From NCBI RefSeq assembly GCF_003574965.1, contig NZ_CP032317.1:2790001-2854000 (forward strand): DNA of 64,000 nucleotides. Direction: 5' to 3'. The translations under genes and the position numbers were made by a program. This DNA is from Hymenobacter oligotrophus (GTDB taxonomy: Bacteria > Bacteroidota > Bacteroidia > Cytophagales > Hymenobacteraceae). The notes beneath the pieces were generated by a model. It ran no database searches. It had not been told where the DNA came from and saw nothing but the letters and a program-made list of their open reading frames with translations. Shown in pieces: positions 33,491 to 41,631 of this stretch (position 1 is the first letter of the stretch; every line of letters starts with the position of its first letter).

Positions 33491-33532
33491 GACATTGCTT
33501 AAATAGCAATATATTGCTGTTTAAGCAATGTC
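33491..33532. repeat. 42-bp near-perfect inverted repeat
   Basis: Two 20-base arms (33491-33510 and 33513-33532) starting GACATTGCTTAAATAGCAAT match as reverse complements at 19 of 20 positions, with AT between them. It is in the middle of non-coding DNA. No T-run follows immediately, so it is not an obvious terminator; a protein-binding site, mobile-element end or small hairpin element is possible. Confidence 0.7.
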
Positions 33533-34039
33533 AGATGACATTATCATCGGCTCTTTTTTGAGCTAATACTTGAACTGGTTGGGCCATGCATCTGCATCAG
33601 ACCTTATTCGGTTATCTGCAACCTATCTTTCGGTATCGACAGTGTCACCCGTACACCGCTTGGTTAGTGCATTAAGTAAAAGGCACCACTGGCAGGGGTG
33701 TCAACTAATTCATGCTCACCAGCAAATTACGCAGCTGCTCGTAGCCAGCTTCATCGGCAATGGGCTTCGCAGAGTCCACACTCATGGTTTGGCGGTGCAG
33801 GGCAGATTACCGGGTAACCTCTAGCGACAGATTTCGGGCAACGGCACCAACCGTGAAAAATTAAACTTCTATCGACCACATGCGAGGTTGGGCGGCACTT
33901 GTTATAAGCTGAGGGAAACGCGGGCCTCAGGTGGGGGTGTATATCTAGCATAAATTGCGTGCGCGACTTCGCGATTGCAGGCCTCCCCGCTAAGCAGTAA
34001 TTCGGCGTAGGTTAGAAGCGGCACACACTTGCTGGTTGA

Positions 34040-34354
34040 TCTGTTAAAATTAAACCAAACCTAAGGGCTGATAGTCCCTACCAGGCCGAAAAGGCCTGGA
34101 GTGAGCCGCGGTTGGTGGCGCAGCATGAAGATTCTAAGTTTGAGTGACTAAAGGCAACAGTTGGCGGCGCAAGGCATCACCTTACCCTTCGGCGCAGCAG
34201 CCCACAAACTCCTATAAGCGCAAAAATTAGCAGAGAACTTGTCGAGCGGGTAGCTTTGTTGAATAAAGAGACGAATGGCGAGGCACTCCGTGGTTTCGCG
34301 CCTATCGGTGCGGACTGTGATGTTACAGCAGGGCTGGCAGACCAACTCGGACCT
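34040..34354 (+). pseudogene. Remnant of an unidentified gene, plus strand
   Basis: One frame reads KPNLRADSPYQAEKAWSEPR up to a TGA at 34145. Another reads RQQLAAQGITLPFGAAAHKL across 34150-34210. The first frame then resumes with ISRELVERVALLNKETNGEA and LRGFAPIGADCDVTAGLADQ to TAA at 34352. The stretches are protein-like, consecutive and in two frames, as expected for a gene broken by indels. Family not recognised. Confidence 0.45.
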
Positions 34355-34572
34355 TAATATGTGGTTAAATAGGCCACTCCAACTGAAAGCGTAACCTTGG
34401 CGCTGCAGGCCGCCCCGCCGCCCTGGCTGCTCGATTTCGGTTCAGACTGTGCCAAGGTGCCCGCCGCAGCCCTGCTTGGCCGCTAAGCTCGGCGGGCACC
34501 CCAACACCGGCATCCTTTTTGCACGTGACCCAGCATTCGTTTTCGGCAGCATTGCCGACATAGCTCCACCTT

Positions 34573-34601
34573 AAAACCCCGGCTTGCTGAGCCGGGGTTT
34601 T
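34573..34601 (+). terminator. Rho-independent terminator
   Basis: AAAACCCCGGCT and AGCCGGGGTTTT pair perfectly around TGCTG and are followed by ATTTTG. The only upstream plus-strand candidate is the remnant at 34040-34354, so this may be its surviving terminator. Confidence 0.75.
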
Positions 34602-34914
34602 ATTTTGTCCACCATTGGTAGTGCGGAGCCGCACCCTGCCGCCGGCACGGCTTCGTGCCCAGCGCTGCAATGCAGTTACACGCATCTAGCTATCCGTACT
34701 CGGCAGTTAACACAAATCTGTTGGTTGGATGCTACGGCAGCCTGGGCCAAGGCCCCGCCAAGTCCGCTAACGCGATGTCGCAACCGGCCTCTTCCAAAAC
34801 CATCCGGAACGCCCTAGGTGCCAGCCCAACCTTTTGCCAACGGGGCTAGTATGCGGAACACGGGGCACCCAAGTGCGGCGCCTCGCTTCCCACGACTTCT
34901 CCCCTTTGACCATT

Positions 34915-35085
34915 ATGAAACGTACTCTTCCGTGGCTGCCGCTGGTGCTGTGCCTGCTGCTGCTTCCGCTAACCGGCTGCGAGCTGGCAGGCGACATCTT
35001 TAAGGCGGGCGCCTACACCGGCATCATCGTGGCGGTGCTGCTGGTTGTTTTGGTGCTGTGGTTGCTGCGGCGTTTTCGGCGGTAG
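34915..35085 (+). CDS. Small lipoprotein with C-terminal membrane helix
   Basis: 56 residues from the ATG at 34915. The N-terminus MKRTLPWLPLVLCLLLLPL ends in lipobox LTGC, followed by ELAGDIFKAGAYTG, a second hydrophobic helix (IIVAVLLVVLVLWLL) and a basic tail RRFRR. Very similar mini-proteins are common in Bacteroidota and are often labelled phosphatidate cytidylyltransferase in databases; it is far too small to be that enzyme. Function unknown. Confidence 0.7.
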   Translation: MKRTLPWLPLVLCLLLLPLTGCELAGDIFKAGAYTGIIVAVLLVVLVLWLLRRFRR

Positions 35086-35111
35086 CCGCCGAATGTGCTA
35101 AGCCCGTAAGC

Positions 35112-35151
35112 CAACAAGGCCGGTTCTGCAGTTGCAGAACCGGCCTTGTTG
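35112..35151. terminator. Bidirectional terminator with 19-bp perfect arms
   Basis: CAACAAGGCCGGTTCTGCA (35112-35130) is the exact reverse complement of 35133-35151, with GT between. It sits between the convergent genes ending at 35085 and 35172. Confidence 0.85.
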
Positions 35152-35171
35152 CTGAAACAGAGCCGAGTTGG

Positions 35172-37469
35172 TTATTGCTTGAGCACGCGCACGGTTTGCA
35201 CGCCTGTGGGCAGCGCTACCCGCACCAGGTACACGCCGTCGGGCTGCTGCCCTAGGTCGAGGGGGGCTTGCTTGGCACCGGCAGCCCACTGCACCTGCTG
35301 CACTTTGGCGCCCACCACCGAGTACACGCTAACCTGCACCGGAGCACTGGGCGCGGCGTTGGCGTGCAGCTCGAACTGGCCGTTGTTGGGGTTGGGCACT
35401 GCCGCCACGGTTACGCCTTCGTTGCAGCGTTTGCAGGCCTCCACCGCCACAATGGGCGAATAAGCTGTGGTGCCGTCCGCATCTACCTGCCGGAGGCGGT
35501 AGTAGCTCAGCACCGGCAACGCGGCAGCATCGAGGTAGGTGTAGCTGCGCAGCACGGCCGAGTTGCCCGCACCTGCCACCGTACCTAGGGCCACAAACTG
35601 GCGGCCATCGGCGGAGCGCTCCACCACAAAGTGGCGGTTGTTTTTCTCGCTGGCCGTTTGCCATGCGCAACGCACGTTGGCACCTAGGCGCTCGGCCCTG
35701 AACGCCACCAGCTCAACGGGCAGCACTCCGCCGCTCCGCGACGATACCCCGAAAGGCGAAAAGTTGGTGATGCCGCTGCGCGTTACGGTGTAGGTGGTGC
35801 CCGCGGCCACGGCCGGCGTTACCGGCGTGCCGGCGTCCCAGCTGTTGCGCGCGGTGCTGTAGTGCTCGAGGCGCGCCTGGGCGGGGTCGAAGCCGGCGGC
35901 GGCGTGCGCGTTGGTCCACTCCAGTTGCACGGTAGCGTCGGAGCCGCCGGCGTTTTCTTCGCTGATAAACCACGTACGGCGCACGTTGCCGGCCTCAATG
36001 TTTGCGCCTTGCCCCGTTTTGCCGCTGTAGTTCGGAAACAAGCCCGGCGCCACCTCCACGGCAAACACGTCTTCGGAGCGGGCAGCTGATTGCTTGATGC
36101 GCACGGGGTTGTAGCTGTTGTTCAGGCCCACCGGAAACTCCACAAACTGGCCGTTGGCTTCTACGGTTTGGCGCAACGCCCCGCCCTCGTCGGCCCGGAT
36201 GTACGCCTCGGCATTGCCGCCCGTAATTTTACCGCCGCGAATCAAGGTCAGGTCGTACTCCTTCAGGCGCACCATAGGGCTGCCGATCAGCTCGAGGTTG
36301 CCGTTGAGCACCGTGCTGCCTGCCAGGGTTTTGGTGCCGCGGCCGCTGATTACCAAGTTGCCGAACGCCTGCGCGCCCAGGGTTATGTTGTTGTCGAGCG
36401 CGTACTTCACGGTGCTGGTGTTGGCCAGGCGCCCCAGCGTGGGCACGCCTTGGTTGGCGCGCTGAATTTCCAGCGTGGCCCCGTCGAGTACATCTACGGT
36501 GGCGTTGATGGCGTTGCCGTTGCCATCGGGTACCAGCAGCGCGGCCGGCGTGATGCCGTCGCCTACCACCACGCGCGAGTTGGTGCCGCTCACCGTCCAG
36601 TCGGCGCCTAGGCGGTCGGTGGTTACCTGGCTCAGCACGTAATACGTTTGGTTGCTGGCCGTAAAGCTCGCGGGGCTGTTGCCGCTGCCGTCGCGGTTGG
36701 GGGCCCAGCTGCTCAACTCGTTTAGGTTGCCGCTGCCTTTGTAGTAAAACACGGAGGTCTCGGGCGTTACCACCACATCATCCAGCGAGAGGCCGTTGCC
36801 GTTGGTGGCGTCGTTCAGTTCGTAGCGCCAGCGCAAGGCAATTTCGCTGCCGTTGGCCACGTCCACGTTCTGCAGCGTGTAGGTGCGGGTGCGGCGGTTG
36901 GCGTCGGAGTTGCCGTTTTTGTTTTCGATGACGGTAGCCGTAGAGGGCGCGTCTACATTCAGCGTAGGCACGTTTATCCAGTCGCCGGGGTTGGTTCCGG
37001 TGGCTCCGCTAGGGGTGGTTATCTCAGTGGCGCTGGTTTTGTAGTCGAAGAAAACCTTGGCGGCATCTTGCCGGCCCGAGTTGTACCACTGCTCCACCGC
37101 AAACGAAACAGCCAGGTTGCGAATGGTTTGGCCGGTGTTGTTGCGGAAGCGGATGCCCACGTAACCGCTGCCGCTTACGGTAAACGAGGCCACCCCACCT
37201 AGGGCGCGGTCGGTGGAGCCGGTTGTGCCAAAGTGGTAGAAGTTGGCCGTGGTGGTGCTGCCGTCGTTGGCCGGTGTAGGCAACGTTTGCCAACCGTTGT
37301 ACTCGATGTACACGCCCGGCAACGTGGCGTTGCTGATGAAAAAGCCCCCGGTGAGCCCGTCGAAGTTTTGGTTGTAGGTGGTAACGGAGCTAAATGTGTG
37401 TTGCGCGCGCGCGTTACCCACGCCTGCGGCAAGCGCTGCCAGCAGCAGCAAGGAGTAAAGTTTGTTCAT
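35172..37469 (-). CDS. T9SS-exported surface protein
   Basis: 765 residues. Signal peptide MNKLYSLLLLAALAAGVGNA, cleavage near ARAQ. Residues 25-230 form a jelly-roll-like domain (NFDGLTGGFFISNATLPGVY, SGSGYVGIRFRNNTGQTI), common at the start of Bacteroidota exported proteins. Short beta repeats occupy 240-430 (NGNLELIGSPMVRLKEYDL). The segment LPVELVAFRAERLGANVRC precedes the T9SS tail (AVPNPNNGQFELHANAAP, VYLVRVALPTGVQTVRVLKQ). It is probably anchored at the cell surface; no catalytic motif is seen. It differs in its N-terminal half from the T9SS protein at 5363. Confidence 0.87.
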   Translation of the reverse strand: MNKLYSLLLLAALAAGVGNARAQHTFSSVTTYNQNFDGLTGGFFISNATLPGVYIEYNGWQTLPTPANDGSTTTANFYHFGTTGSTDRALGGVASFTVSGSGYVGIRFRNNTGQTIRNLAVSFAVEQWYNSGRQDAAKVFFDYKTSATEITTPSGATGTNPGDWINVPTLNVDAPSTATVIENKNGNSDANRRTRTYTLQNVDVANGSEIALRWRYELNDATNGNGLSLDDVVVTPETSVFYYKGSGNLNELSSWAPNRDGSGNSPASFTASNQTYYVLSQVTTDRLGADWTVSGTNSRVVVGDGITPAALLVPDGNGNAINATVDVLDGATLEIQRANQGVPTLGRLANTSTVKYALDNNITLGAQAFGNLVISGRGTKTLAGSTVLNGNLELIGSPMVRLKEYDLTLIRGGKITGGNAEAYIRADEGGALRQTVEANGQFVEFPVGLNNSYNPVRIKQSAARSEDVFAVEVAPGLFPNYSGKTGQGANIEAGNVRRTWFISEENAGGSDATVQLEWTNAHAAAGFDPAQARLEHYSTARNSWDAGTPVTPAVAAGTTYTVTRSGITNFSPFGVSSRSGGVLPVELVAFRAERLGANVRCAWQTASEKNNRHFVVERSADGRQFVALGTVAGAGNSAVLRSYTYLDAAALPVLSYYRLRQVDADGTTAYSPIVAVEACKRCNEGVTVAAVPNPNNGQFELHANAAPSAPVQVSVYSVVGAKVQQVQWAAGAKQAPLDLGQQPDGVYLVRVALPTGVQTVRVLKQ

Positions 37470-37655
37470 GAATCGGTGGTGATAAGGGGCTTTGGTCGAT
37501 CCAAATTATACTTCACCCCTTTACCTGCACCACTCCTAGCTACATTCATTTTTGGGTACGGCACAACTTGCAACCGCAAGCCAATCAGCACTTAAGCCCA
37601 AGCATTGCAAACCTTGCAAAGCAGCCGACGAATGGCTTATCAGGTTTGCGCAAAT

Positions 37656-37687
37656 AAAAATGGAAACCTGTTCAGGTTTCCATTTTT
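37656..37687 (-). terminator. Terminator of the fatty-acid hydroxylase gene
   Basis: AAAAATGGAAACCTG and CAGGTTTCCATTTTT are perfect 15-bp arms around TT. On the minus strand the hairpin ends in a T-run. It lies 22 bases after the stop of the gene at 37710. Confidence 0.85.
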
Positions 37688-37709
37688 GCATTACCAGATT
37701 GGGCCGGGC

Positions 37710-38357
37710 CTACTTGCCGCGTTTTTCGGGCATGGTACCGATGATGTGGTCCCAGATGGTGGTTGACACGCCAAAGGCTACTTCGTCCTGCCGGTAGTGG
37801 TGCTGGGCGTGGTGGTGCCACCAAAACTTCAGGAAGTTTTTCGGCGGGGCGTACACGTGAATGGCGTAGTGCACAAACAGGTACAACGCGTAGCCAAACA
37901 CAAAACCCGCCAGAATGCCCAAGCCCGCGTAGCCGAACACAAAGCGGAAGATGAAGAACAACAGCGAGGTTACGAACACCGTCAGGATGGGCGGCATAGC
38001 CAGGCGTGTTTTGTCCTTCGGAAACTCGTGGTGCACGCCGTGCATGGTGTACTGAAACTTGGCCTTGCCGGGCGTGTCGGCCTTCATGTGATACAGAAAG
38101 CGGTGCATGAGGTACTCCACCAGCGTAAAGGCAAACCAGCCGGCCAAAAACAACCCAAACGCCGACAGGCCCGTGAGCAGGCCGCGGCTAAGGCCGTAGT
38201 AAAGACTTACGGCCGCTACGGCAAAGAAAATGGTGAGGGGCGCGGCAATGTGCGTGTGCGTCATCCGCTCCAGCACGGGGTTCTCAAACAAACGCGCCGA
38301 ACCTTTGTGCTTGGGCTTGTGCAATTGGCCCGACGCAGGAGCAGCCTGTTGTTCCAT
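37710..38357 (-). CDS. Fatty-acid hydroxylase / sterol desaturase superfamily membrane enzyme
   Basis: 215 residues from the ATG at 38357. Four membrane helices carry the di-iron histidine boxes HRFLYH, HGVHHEFP, HYAIH and HHAQHH. Enzymes of this family hydroxylate or desaturate lipids using O2; the size and the HGVHHEFPKD box fit fatty-acid 2-hydroxylases, which act on sphingolipid or fatty-acyl chains. Bacteroidota make sphingolipids and hydroxy fatty acids, so that is a reasonable role, but the substrate is not shown. A -7 box at 38384 lies just upstream. Confidence 0.85.
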   Translation of the reverse strand: MEQQAAPASGQLHKPKHKGSARLFENPVLERMTHTHIAAPLTIFFAVAAVSLYYGLSRGLLTGLSAFGLFLAGWFAFTLVEYLMHRFLYHMKADTPGKAKFQYTMHGVHHEFPKDKTRLAMPPILTVFVTSLLFFIFRFVFGYAGLGILAGFVFGYALYLFVHYAIHVYAPPKNFLKFWWHHHAQHHYRQDEVAFGVSTTIWDHIIGTMPEKRGK

Positions 38358-38383
38358 AGGATTGGTAGAGGAAGATGAGGGGG

Positions 38384-38391
38384 CAAAAGTA
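38384..38391 (-). promoter_or_regulatory. -7 box upstream of the hydroxylase gene
   Basis: Minus-strand TACTTTTG, an exact TAnnTTTG match, lies 26 bases before the ATG at 38357. No TTG box at ideal spacing. Confidence 0.45.
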
Positions 38392-38428
38392 ACCACGAAC
38401 GCACAAACGCCGGGCCACTTATAAGGTT

Positions 38429-39103
38429 TTAGGCTGTATGCCGAAAACGTGTCAGCAAGTGGTGCACCGTTTCGGGCGTGCACGCCGGATGCGTGCACCG
38501 CAGGTGTGCCGTGGCATAAAACCGCTCGCGGGCCGCCAATGTTTGTTGCAGGCGCTGCTCCAGGGCCGCCGCGTCGGGCAGAGCGGCCAGCAGCGGGCGG
38601 GTAGCGGCGGCGTGCTGCAAGCGAGCCAGCAATTCCGCTACGGGCACATCCAGCCAAAGCGTCAGGCCGGTGCGGTTGAGTTCTTCGGCATTGCCATGGA
38701 AGCAAGGCGTACCGCCGCCGGTGGCCAGCACCAAGCGCGGGTGCTCGGCCAGCACGGCGCGCAAGGCATCGGCCTCTGCTTGCCGAAAATAATCCTCGCC
38801 ATCAGCCGCAAAAATGTCCTGAACGCTGCGGCCCTGACGCTGTACAATTTCTTCGTCCAGGTCGCGAAAAGGCAGGCCGTAGCGCGCGGCCAAGGCCCGG
38901 CCTAGGGTGGTTTTGCCCGCGCCCGGCATGCCGATTAGGTGAATTCGGAATGCTGAATGCTGAATGCTGAATTGCCCGGCGGGGGCTGTGGCAGGTCGGG
39001 GCGTTGCTGGCGCTGGCTCGGGCGCCGGCTGACTTGCGGCGGCTGGGTCCTTGGCTGCTTGCGGCAGCGGCGCACCTAGGGCCCTTTCCAATTCAGAATT
39101 CAT
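38429..39103 (-). CDS. aroK: Shikimate kinase with an unusual N-terminal extension
   Basis: The catalytic domain starts near residue 52: FRIHLIGMPGAGKTTLGRAL (Walker A), then LPFRDLDEEI and TGGGTPCF, and the lid/Arg region. It phosphorylates shikimate in aromatic amino-acid synthesis. The first about 50 residues are Ala/Pro-rich and absent from standard shikimate kinases. Their coding sequence is bounded by two AATTC-rich repeats: a triplicated TGAATGC run at 38947-38973, immediately before the P-loop strand, and CAGAATTCATAATTCAGC around the ATG at 39103. The real start is therefore uncertain; a later non-ATG start close to 38950 is possible. Confidence 0.82.
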   Translation of the reverse strand: MNSELERALGAPLPQAAKDPAAASQPAPEPAPATPRPATAPAGQFSIQHSAFRIHLIGMPGAGKTTLGRALAARYGLPFRDLDEEIVQRQGRSVQDIFAADGEDYFRQAEADALRAVLAEHPRLVLATGGGTPCFHGNAEELNRTGLTLWLDVPVAELLARLQHAAATRPLLAALPDAAALEQRLQQTLAARERFYATAHLRCTHPACTPETVHHLLTRFRHTA

Positions 39104-39121
39104 AATTCAGCAGTCAGAATT
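38941..39121. repeat. AATTC/TGAATGC-rich repeats around the aroK start
   Basis: 38941-38975 reads GAATTC, then TGAATGC-type units three times. 39085-39121 reads AATTCAGAATTCATAATTC followed by a similar tail. The two blocks are partly inverted copies and flank about 110 bases that encode an Ala/Pro-rich peptide. They look like a small repeat element inserted at the start of aroK. Confidence 0.55.
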
Positions 39122-39125
39122 ACTC

Positions 39126-40187
39126 TCAGCTCAGCTTCACGCGCGGGTCGAGCACGGCGTAGAGCACATCCACGGCGATGTTGATGACCACGAACAGGAA
39201 GGCCACGAAGATGGTAGCGCCCATTACCACCGGAAAATCAAGGTTCTCGACGGCGCGGAGCGTCACGGTACCTAGGCCCTTCCAGTTGAAGATGTATTCG
39301 ATAAAAAACGCACCGGCCATCAGCGAAGCCAACCAGCCCGATACGGCCGTTACCACGGGGTTTAGGGCGTTTTGCAGGGCGTGGCGCAGCACGGTGCGGC
39401 GCTTGCTGAGGCCTTTGGCCCGGGCCGTGCGCACAAAATCCTGCGACATTACCTCGAGCATGGAGCTGCGCGTAAGCTGCACGATGACGGCCAGCGGCCG
39501 GATACCTAGGGCAAAAGCCGGCAGCACCAAATTGCGCAGCACCACGTGCGACTCGGCCGTGAACGGGTCGGTCTCGAACAATTGGCCCGTGAGGTTGAGG
39601 CCGGTGTAGCGGCTCCAGTAAAAGCCGAACGTCATGGCAATGAGAATACCGGCCACAAACGACGGCACCGAAATACCCAGCACCGATACGGTTAGCAGCG
39701 TGCGGTCGAGCCAGGTGTGGGCCCGCAGCGCGGCCACAATGCCGAAGCCAATGCCCAGTACGGCAGCCAGCAACATTGCCGCCAAAGCAAGCCACAAGGT
39801 GCCGCTGAAGTGGTCGAGCAGGATGTCGAGCACGTCTTTGTTCGACTGAAACGAGCGGCGCAAATACGGCTTCTTGAGCACCACGGCCCGCTCGCCACCT
39901 AGGGGCAACAGCGTAACGCCGCCGTAGCGCGCCGCGCTGGCCGAATCGCGGGCGTGCACACCCACCGGCGACACATCGTTGAGGTAAGCGGCCAGCTGCA
40001 CCGGCATCGGCTGATCGAGCCCTAGGTCGGCGGCAATGGCGGCGCGGGTGGCCACGTCGGAGCGCTGGCCGGCCAGCAGGGCCACCGGGTCGCCGGGCAA
40101 CACCTGAAAAAGCACAAACACCGTAAGCGCCACGCCCACCAAAATCAGCAGTCCGTGCGCCAGCCGGCGAAGAATAAACAGGAGCAT
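39126..40187 (-). CDS. DppB-type ABC transporter permease
   Basis: 353 residues with six membrane helices and the BPD_transp_1 layout: MLLFILRRLAHGLLILVGVA at the start, PGDPVALLAGQ, and the ATPase-contact loop VRTARAKGLSKRRTVLRHAL. It is the inner-membrane permease of a dipeptide/oligopeptide/nickel-type importer. The partner permease, binding protein and ATPases are not in the window. Residues 70-110 hold an extra periplasmic loop (LNDVSPVGVHARDSASAARY) common to the Bacteroidota forms. Confidence 0.88.
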   Translation of the reverse strand: MLLFILRRLAHGLLILVGVALTVFVLFQVLPGDPVALLAGQRSDVATRAAIAADLGLDQPMPVQLAAYLNDVSPVGVHARDSASAARYGGVTLLPLGGERAVVLKKPYLRRSFQSNKDVLDILLDHFSGTLWLALAAMLLAAVLGIGFGIVAALRAHTWLDRTLLTVSVLGISVPSFVAGILIAMTFGFYWSRYTGLNLTGQLFETDPFTAESHVVLRNLVLPAFALGIRPLAVIVQLTRSSMLEVMSQDFVRTARAKGLSKRRTVLRHALQNALNPVVTAVSGWLASLMAGAFFIEYIFNWKGLGTVTLRAVENLDFPVVMGATIFVAFLFVVINIAVDVLYAVLDPRVKLS

Positions 40188-40205
40188 CGATCAGTTGTCA
40201 GTTGA

Positions 40206-40282
40206 GAGTTGCCCGTTGTCAGTTGCGAGTGCACCAGCATTGGATTCTGCCCTGATAACTCGCAACTGACAACGGGCAACTC
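40206..40282. repeat. Inverted repeat with 25-bp perfect arms
   Basis: 40206-40230 (GAGTTGCCCGTTGTCAGTTG then CGAGT) is the exact reverse complement of 40258-40282, with a 27-base spacer. The left arm lies in a short direct repeat of GTTGTCAGTTG. The right arm ends 3 bases before the stop end of the gene at 40285. It could act as a terminator for that gene or be a mobile repeat. Confidence 0.8.
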
Positions 40283-40284
40283 AA

Positions 40285-41388
40285 TCACAGCAATTCTTCC
40301 AGCTTTTCGCGGTCGGGGATGTCGTGGTAGTGAAATTTGCCTTTTACCACGCCGTTTTGCAGCAGCATAAAGCCGGGGTTCGAGCGAATCATCGACTTGA
40401 GCACCGTCGCATCGGCGAAGTAGTACTTGCCCGAGAGGTTTACCTCGTGCCGGAACACGTCGAACTCGTTGGGGCTGTTGCTGGTGATGATCATGGTTTC
40501 GATGCGCTTCTTCGACGAATCGGCCCCGGTCAGCGTGGCGTTGATTTGCTCGAACCGGTCGCGGTCGGCCTTCTCCAAACCTTGCACAATCAGCAGCAGC
40601 TTGTTGCCTTTGAGCACCTCCTGGGTTACGTCGGCCTGGTCGGCGCCCCACACCCGGAAGTCGATGATTTTGGGACCGTCTTCGGGGTTCAGCGCCACCA
40701 TTTGCTTAAACTTCCAGGTGGTGTCGGTGGGGTATTCGGTAAACTCCTGGGTTTCGCTGCCCTTCGCCATAATGTACTTGTAGCGCAGCGGCGCCGAGGG
40801 CTGCATCAGCTTGCCGATGTTGTTGCCCACCTTGTAGGGCAGAAAATCGAAGTACGGCAAGTGACCTAGGGCATACACGCCAATGCCCACGGCTACGGCC
40901 CCGGCAAACGTGATGTACATGGTACCGAGGGTGCCTTTGGCAAACACACGGCGCAGGTAACGCTGGTTGAAGAACACAATGGCCCAGAGCACCAGCAAAA
41001 ACACGTCCTTGGAAAACGACTGCCACGGCGTGAGCTTGATGAAGTCGCCGAAGCAGCCGCAGTCGGTTACCTTGTTGAAGAAGGCCGAGTAGAACGTGAG
41101 GAAGGTGAAAAACACCAGCAGCCCGAACAACGACCACAGCGTAAAGCGCAGGTTCCAGCGCAGCAGCAGGGCCACGCCCAACACCACCTCCAAAGAACTA
41201 AGGGTGATGCTGAGCGTGCGGGCGATGTTTTTGAAAGCGAGGAAAAACGAACCGAAATCGGCGGCAAAAACCTCGAAGTATTCCTCGAGCTTGTAAGCCG
41301 TGCCAATAGGGTCGTTCAGCTTGATCAGGCCCGAGAAGATAAACAACACGCCGAGCAGCAGCCAGCAGAGTCGAACGAAGGTGCGCAT
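40285..41388 (-). CDS. DoxX-like membrane protein with thioredoxin-like C-terminal domain (BT_3928 type)
   Basis: 367 residues. Residues 1-155 have four or five helices of the DoxX/MauE kind (LLGVLFIFSGLIKLNDPIGT, VTDCGCFGDFIKLTPW). The TDCGCFGD motif holds two cysteines facing the membrane surface, as in redox-associated family members. Residues 220-367 look like a thioredoxin-fold domain (LLLIVQGLEKADRDRFEQI, NPGFMLLQNGVVKGKFHY) but no CxxC is visible. Probably involved in membrane redox or thiol handling; partner unknown. Confidence 0.8.
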   Translation of the reverse strand: MRTFVRLCWLLLGVLFIFSGLIKLNDPIGTAYKLEEYFEVFAADFGSFFLAFKNIARTLSITLSSLEVVLGVALLLRWNLRFTLWSLFGLLVFFTFLTFYSAFFNKVTDCGCFGDFIKLTPWQSFSKDVFLLVLWAIVFFNQRYLRRVFAKGTLGTMYITFAGAVAVGIGVYALGHLPYFDFLPYKVGNNIGKLMQPSAPLRYKYIMAKGSETQEFTEYPTDTTWKFKQMVALNPEDGPKIIDFRVWGADQADVTQEVLKGNKLLLIVQGLEKADRDRFEQINATLTGADSSKKRIETMIITSNSPNEFDVFRHEVNLSGKYYFADATVLKSMIRSNPGFMLLQNGVVKGKFHYHDIPDREKLEELL

Positions 41389-41469
41389 GTGGTGCGGTGG
41401 ATGAAGTAGAACCAGTAGTGTGCGGGCTTACGCCGCCACGCAATCGGTTTGAGAACTAGGTACAAAGAA

Positions 41470-41570
41470 CGTCATGTGGAGCATGTCGAGGCATTTCTAC
41501 GGCGTTCATTGGATACAAACTTTACTATCCGGAAAAGCGGTAGAGATGCTTCGGCAAGCTCAGCATGACG
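41470..41570. repeat. Imperfect inverted repeat, 31-bp arms (MITE-like)
   Basis: 41470-41500 (CGTCATGTGGAGCATGTCGA...) and the reverse complement of 41540-41570 (CGTCATGCTGAGCTTGCCGA...) agree at 25 of 31 positions. The 39-base spacer has no gene. The element lies between divergently oriented neighbours' ends and may be a dispersed repeat; its copy number cannot be judged from one window. Confidence 0.65.
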
Positions 41571-41631
41571 CCCTAAGTTAAGGTTGACCAACGAAGCACG
41601 ACGCGGTAATTTGCAAAGTCAAACGCGCTTG

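Larger units (their letters stand above)
32915..34914. other. Two-kilobase gene-poor, AT-richer stretch with gene debris
   Basis: No intact gene. The part 32940-33560 is distinctly AT-rich. Fragments include a 25-codon minus-strand frame near 33712-33790 reading SVDSAKPIADEAGYEQLRNL, the plus-strand remnant at 34040-34354, a near-perfect 42-bp inverted repeat at 33491 and a terminator at 34573. It forms the right flank of the stretch without CCTAGG; the first such site to the right is at 34813. This resembles the worn edge of an inserted segment. Confidence 0.5.

Noticed and set aside
33570-33824. 84-codon plus-strand open frame in the gene-poor stretch
   Set aside because: Composition is not protein-like, and the opposite strand gives a better but very short fragment.
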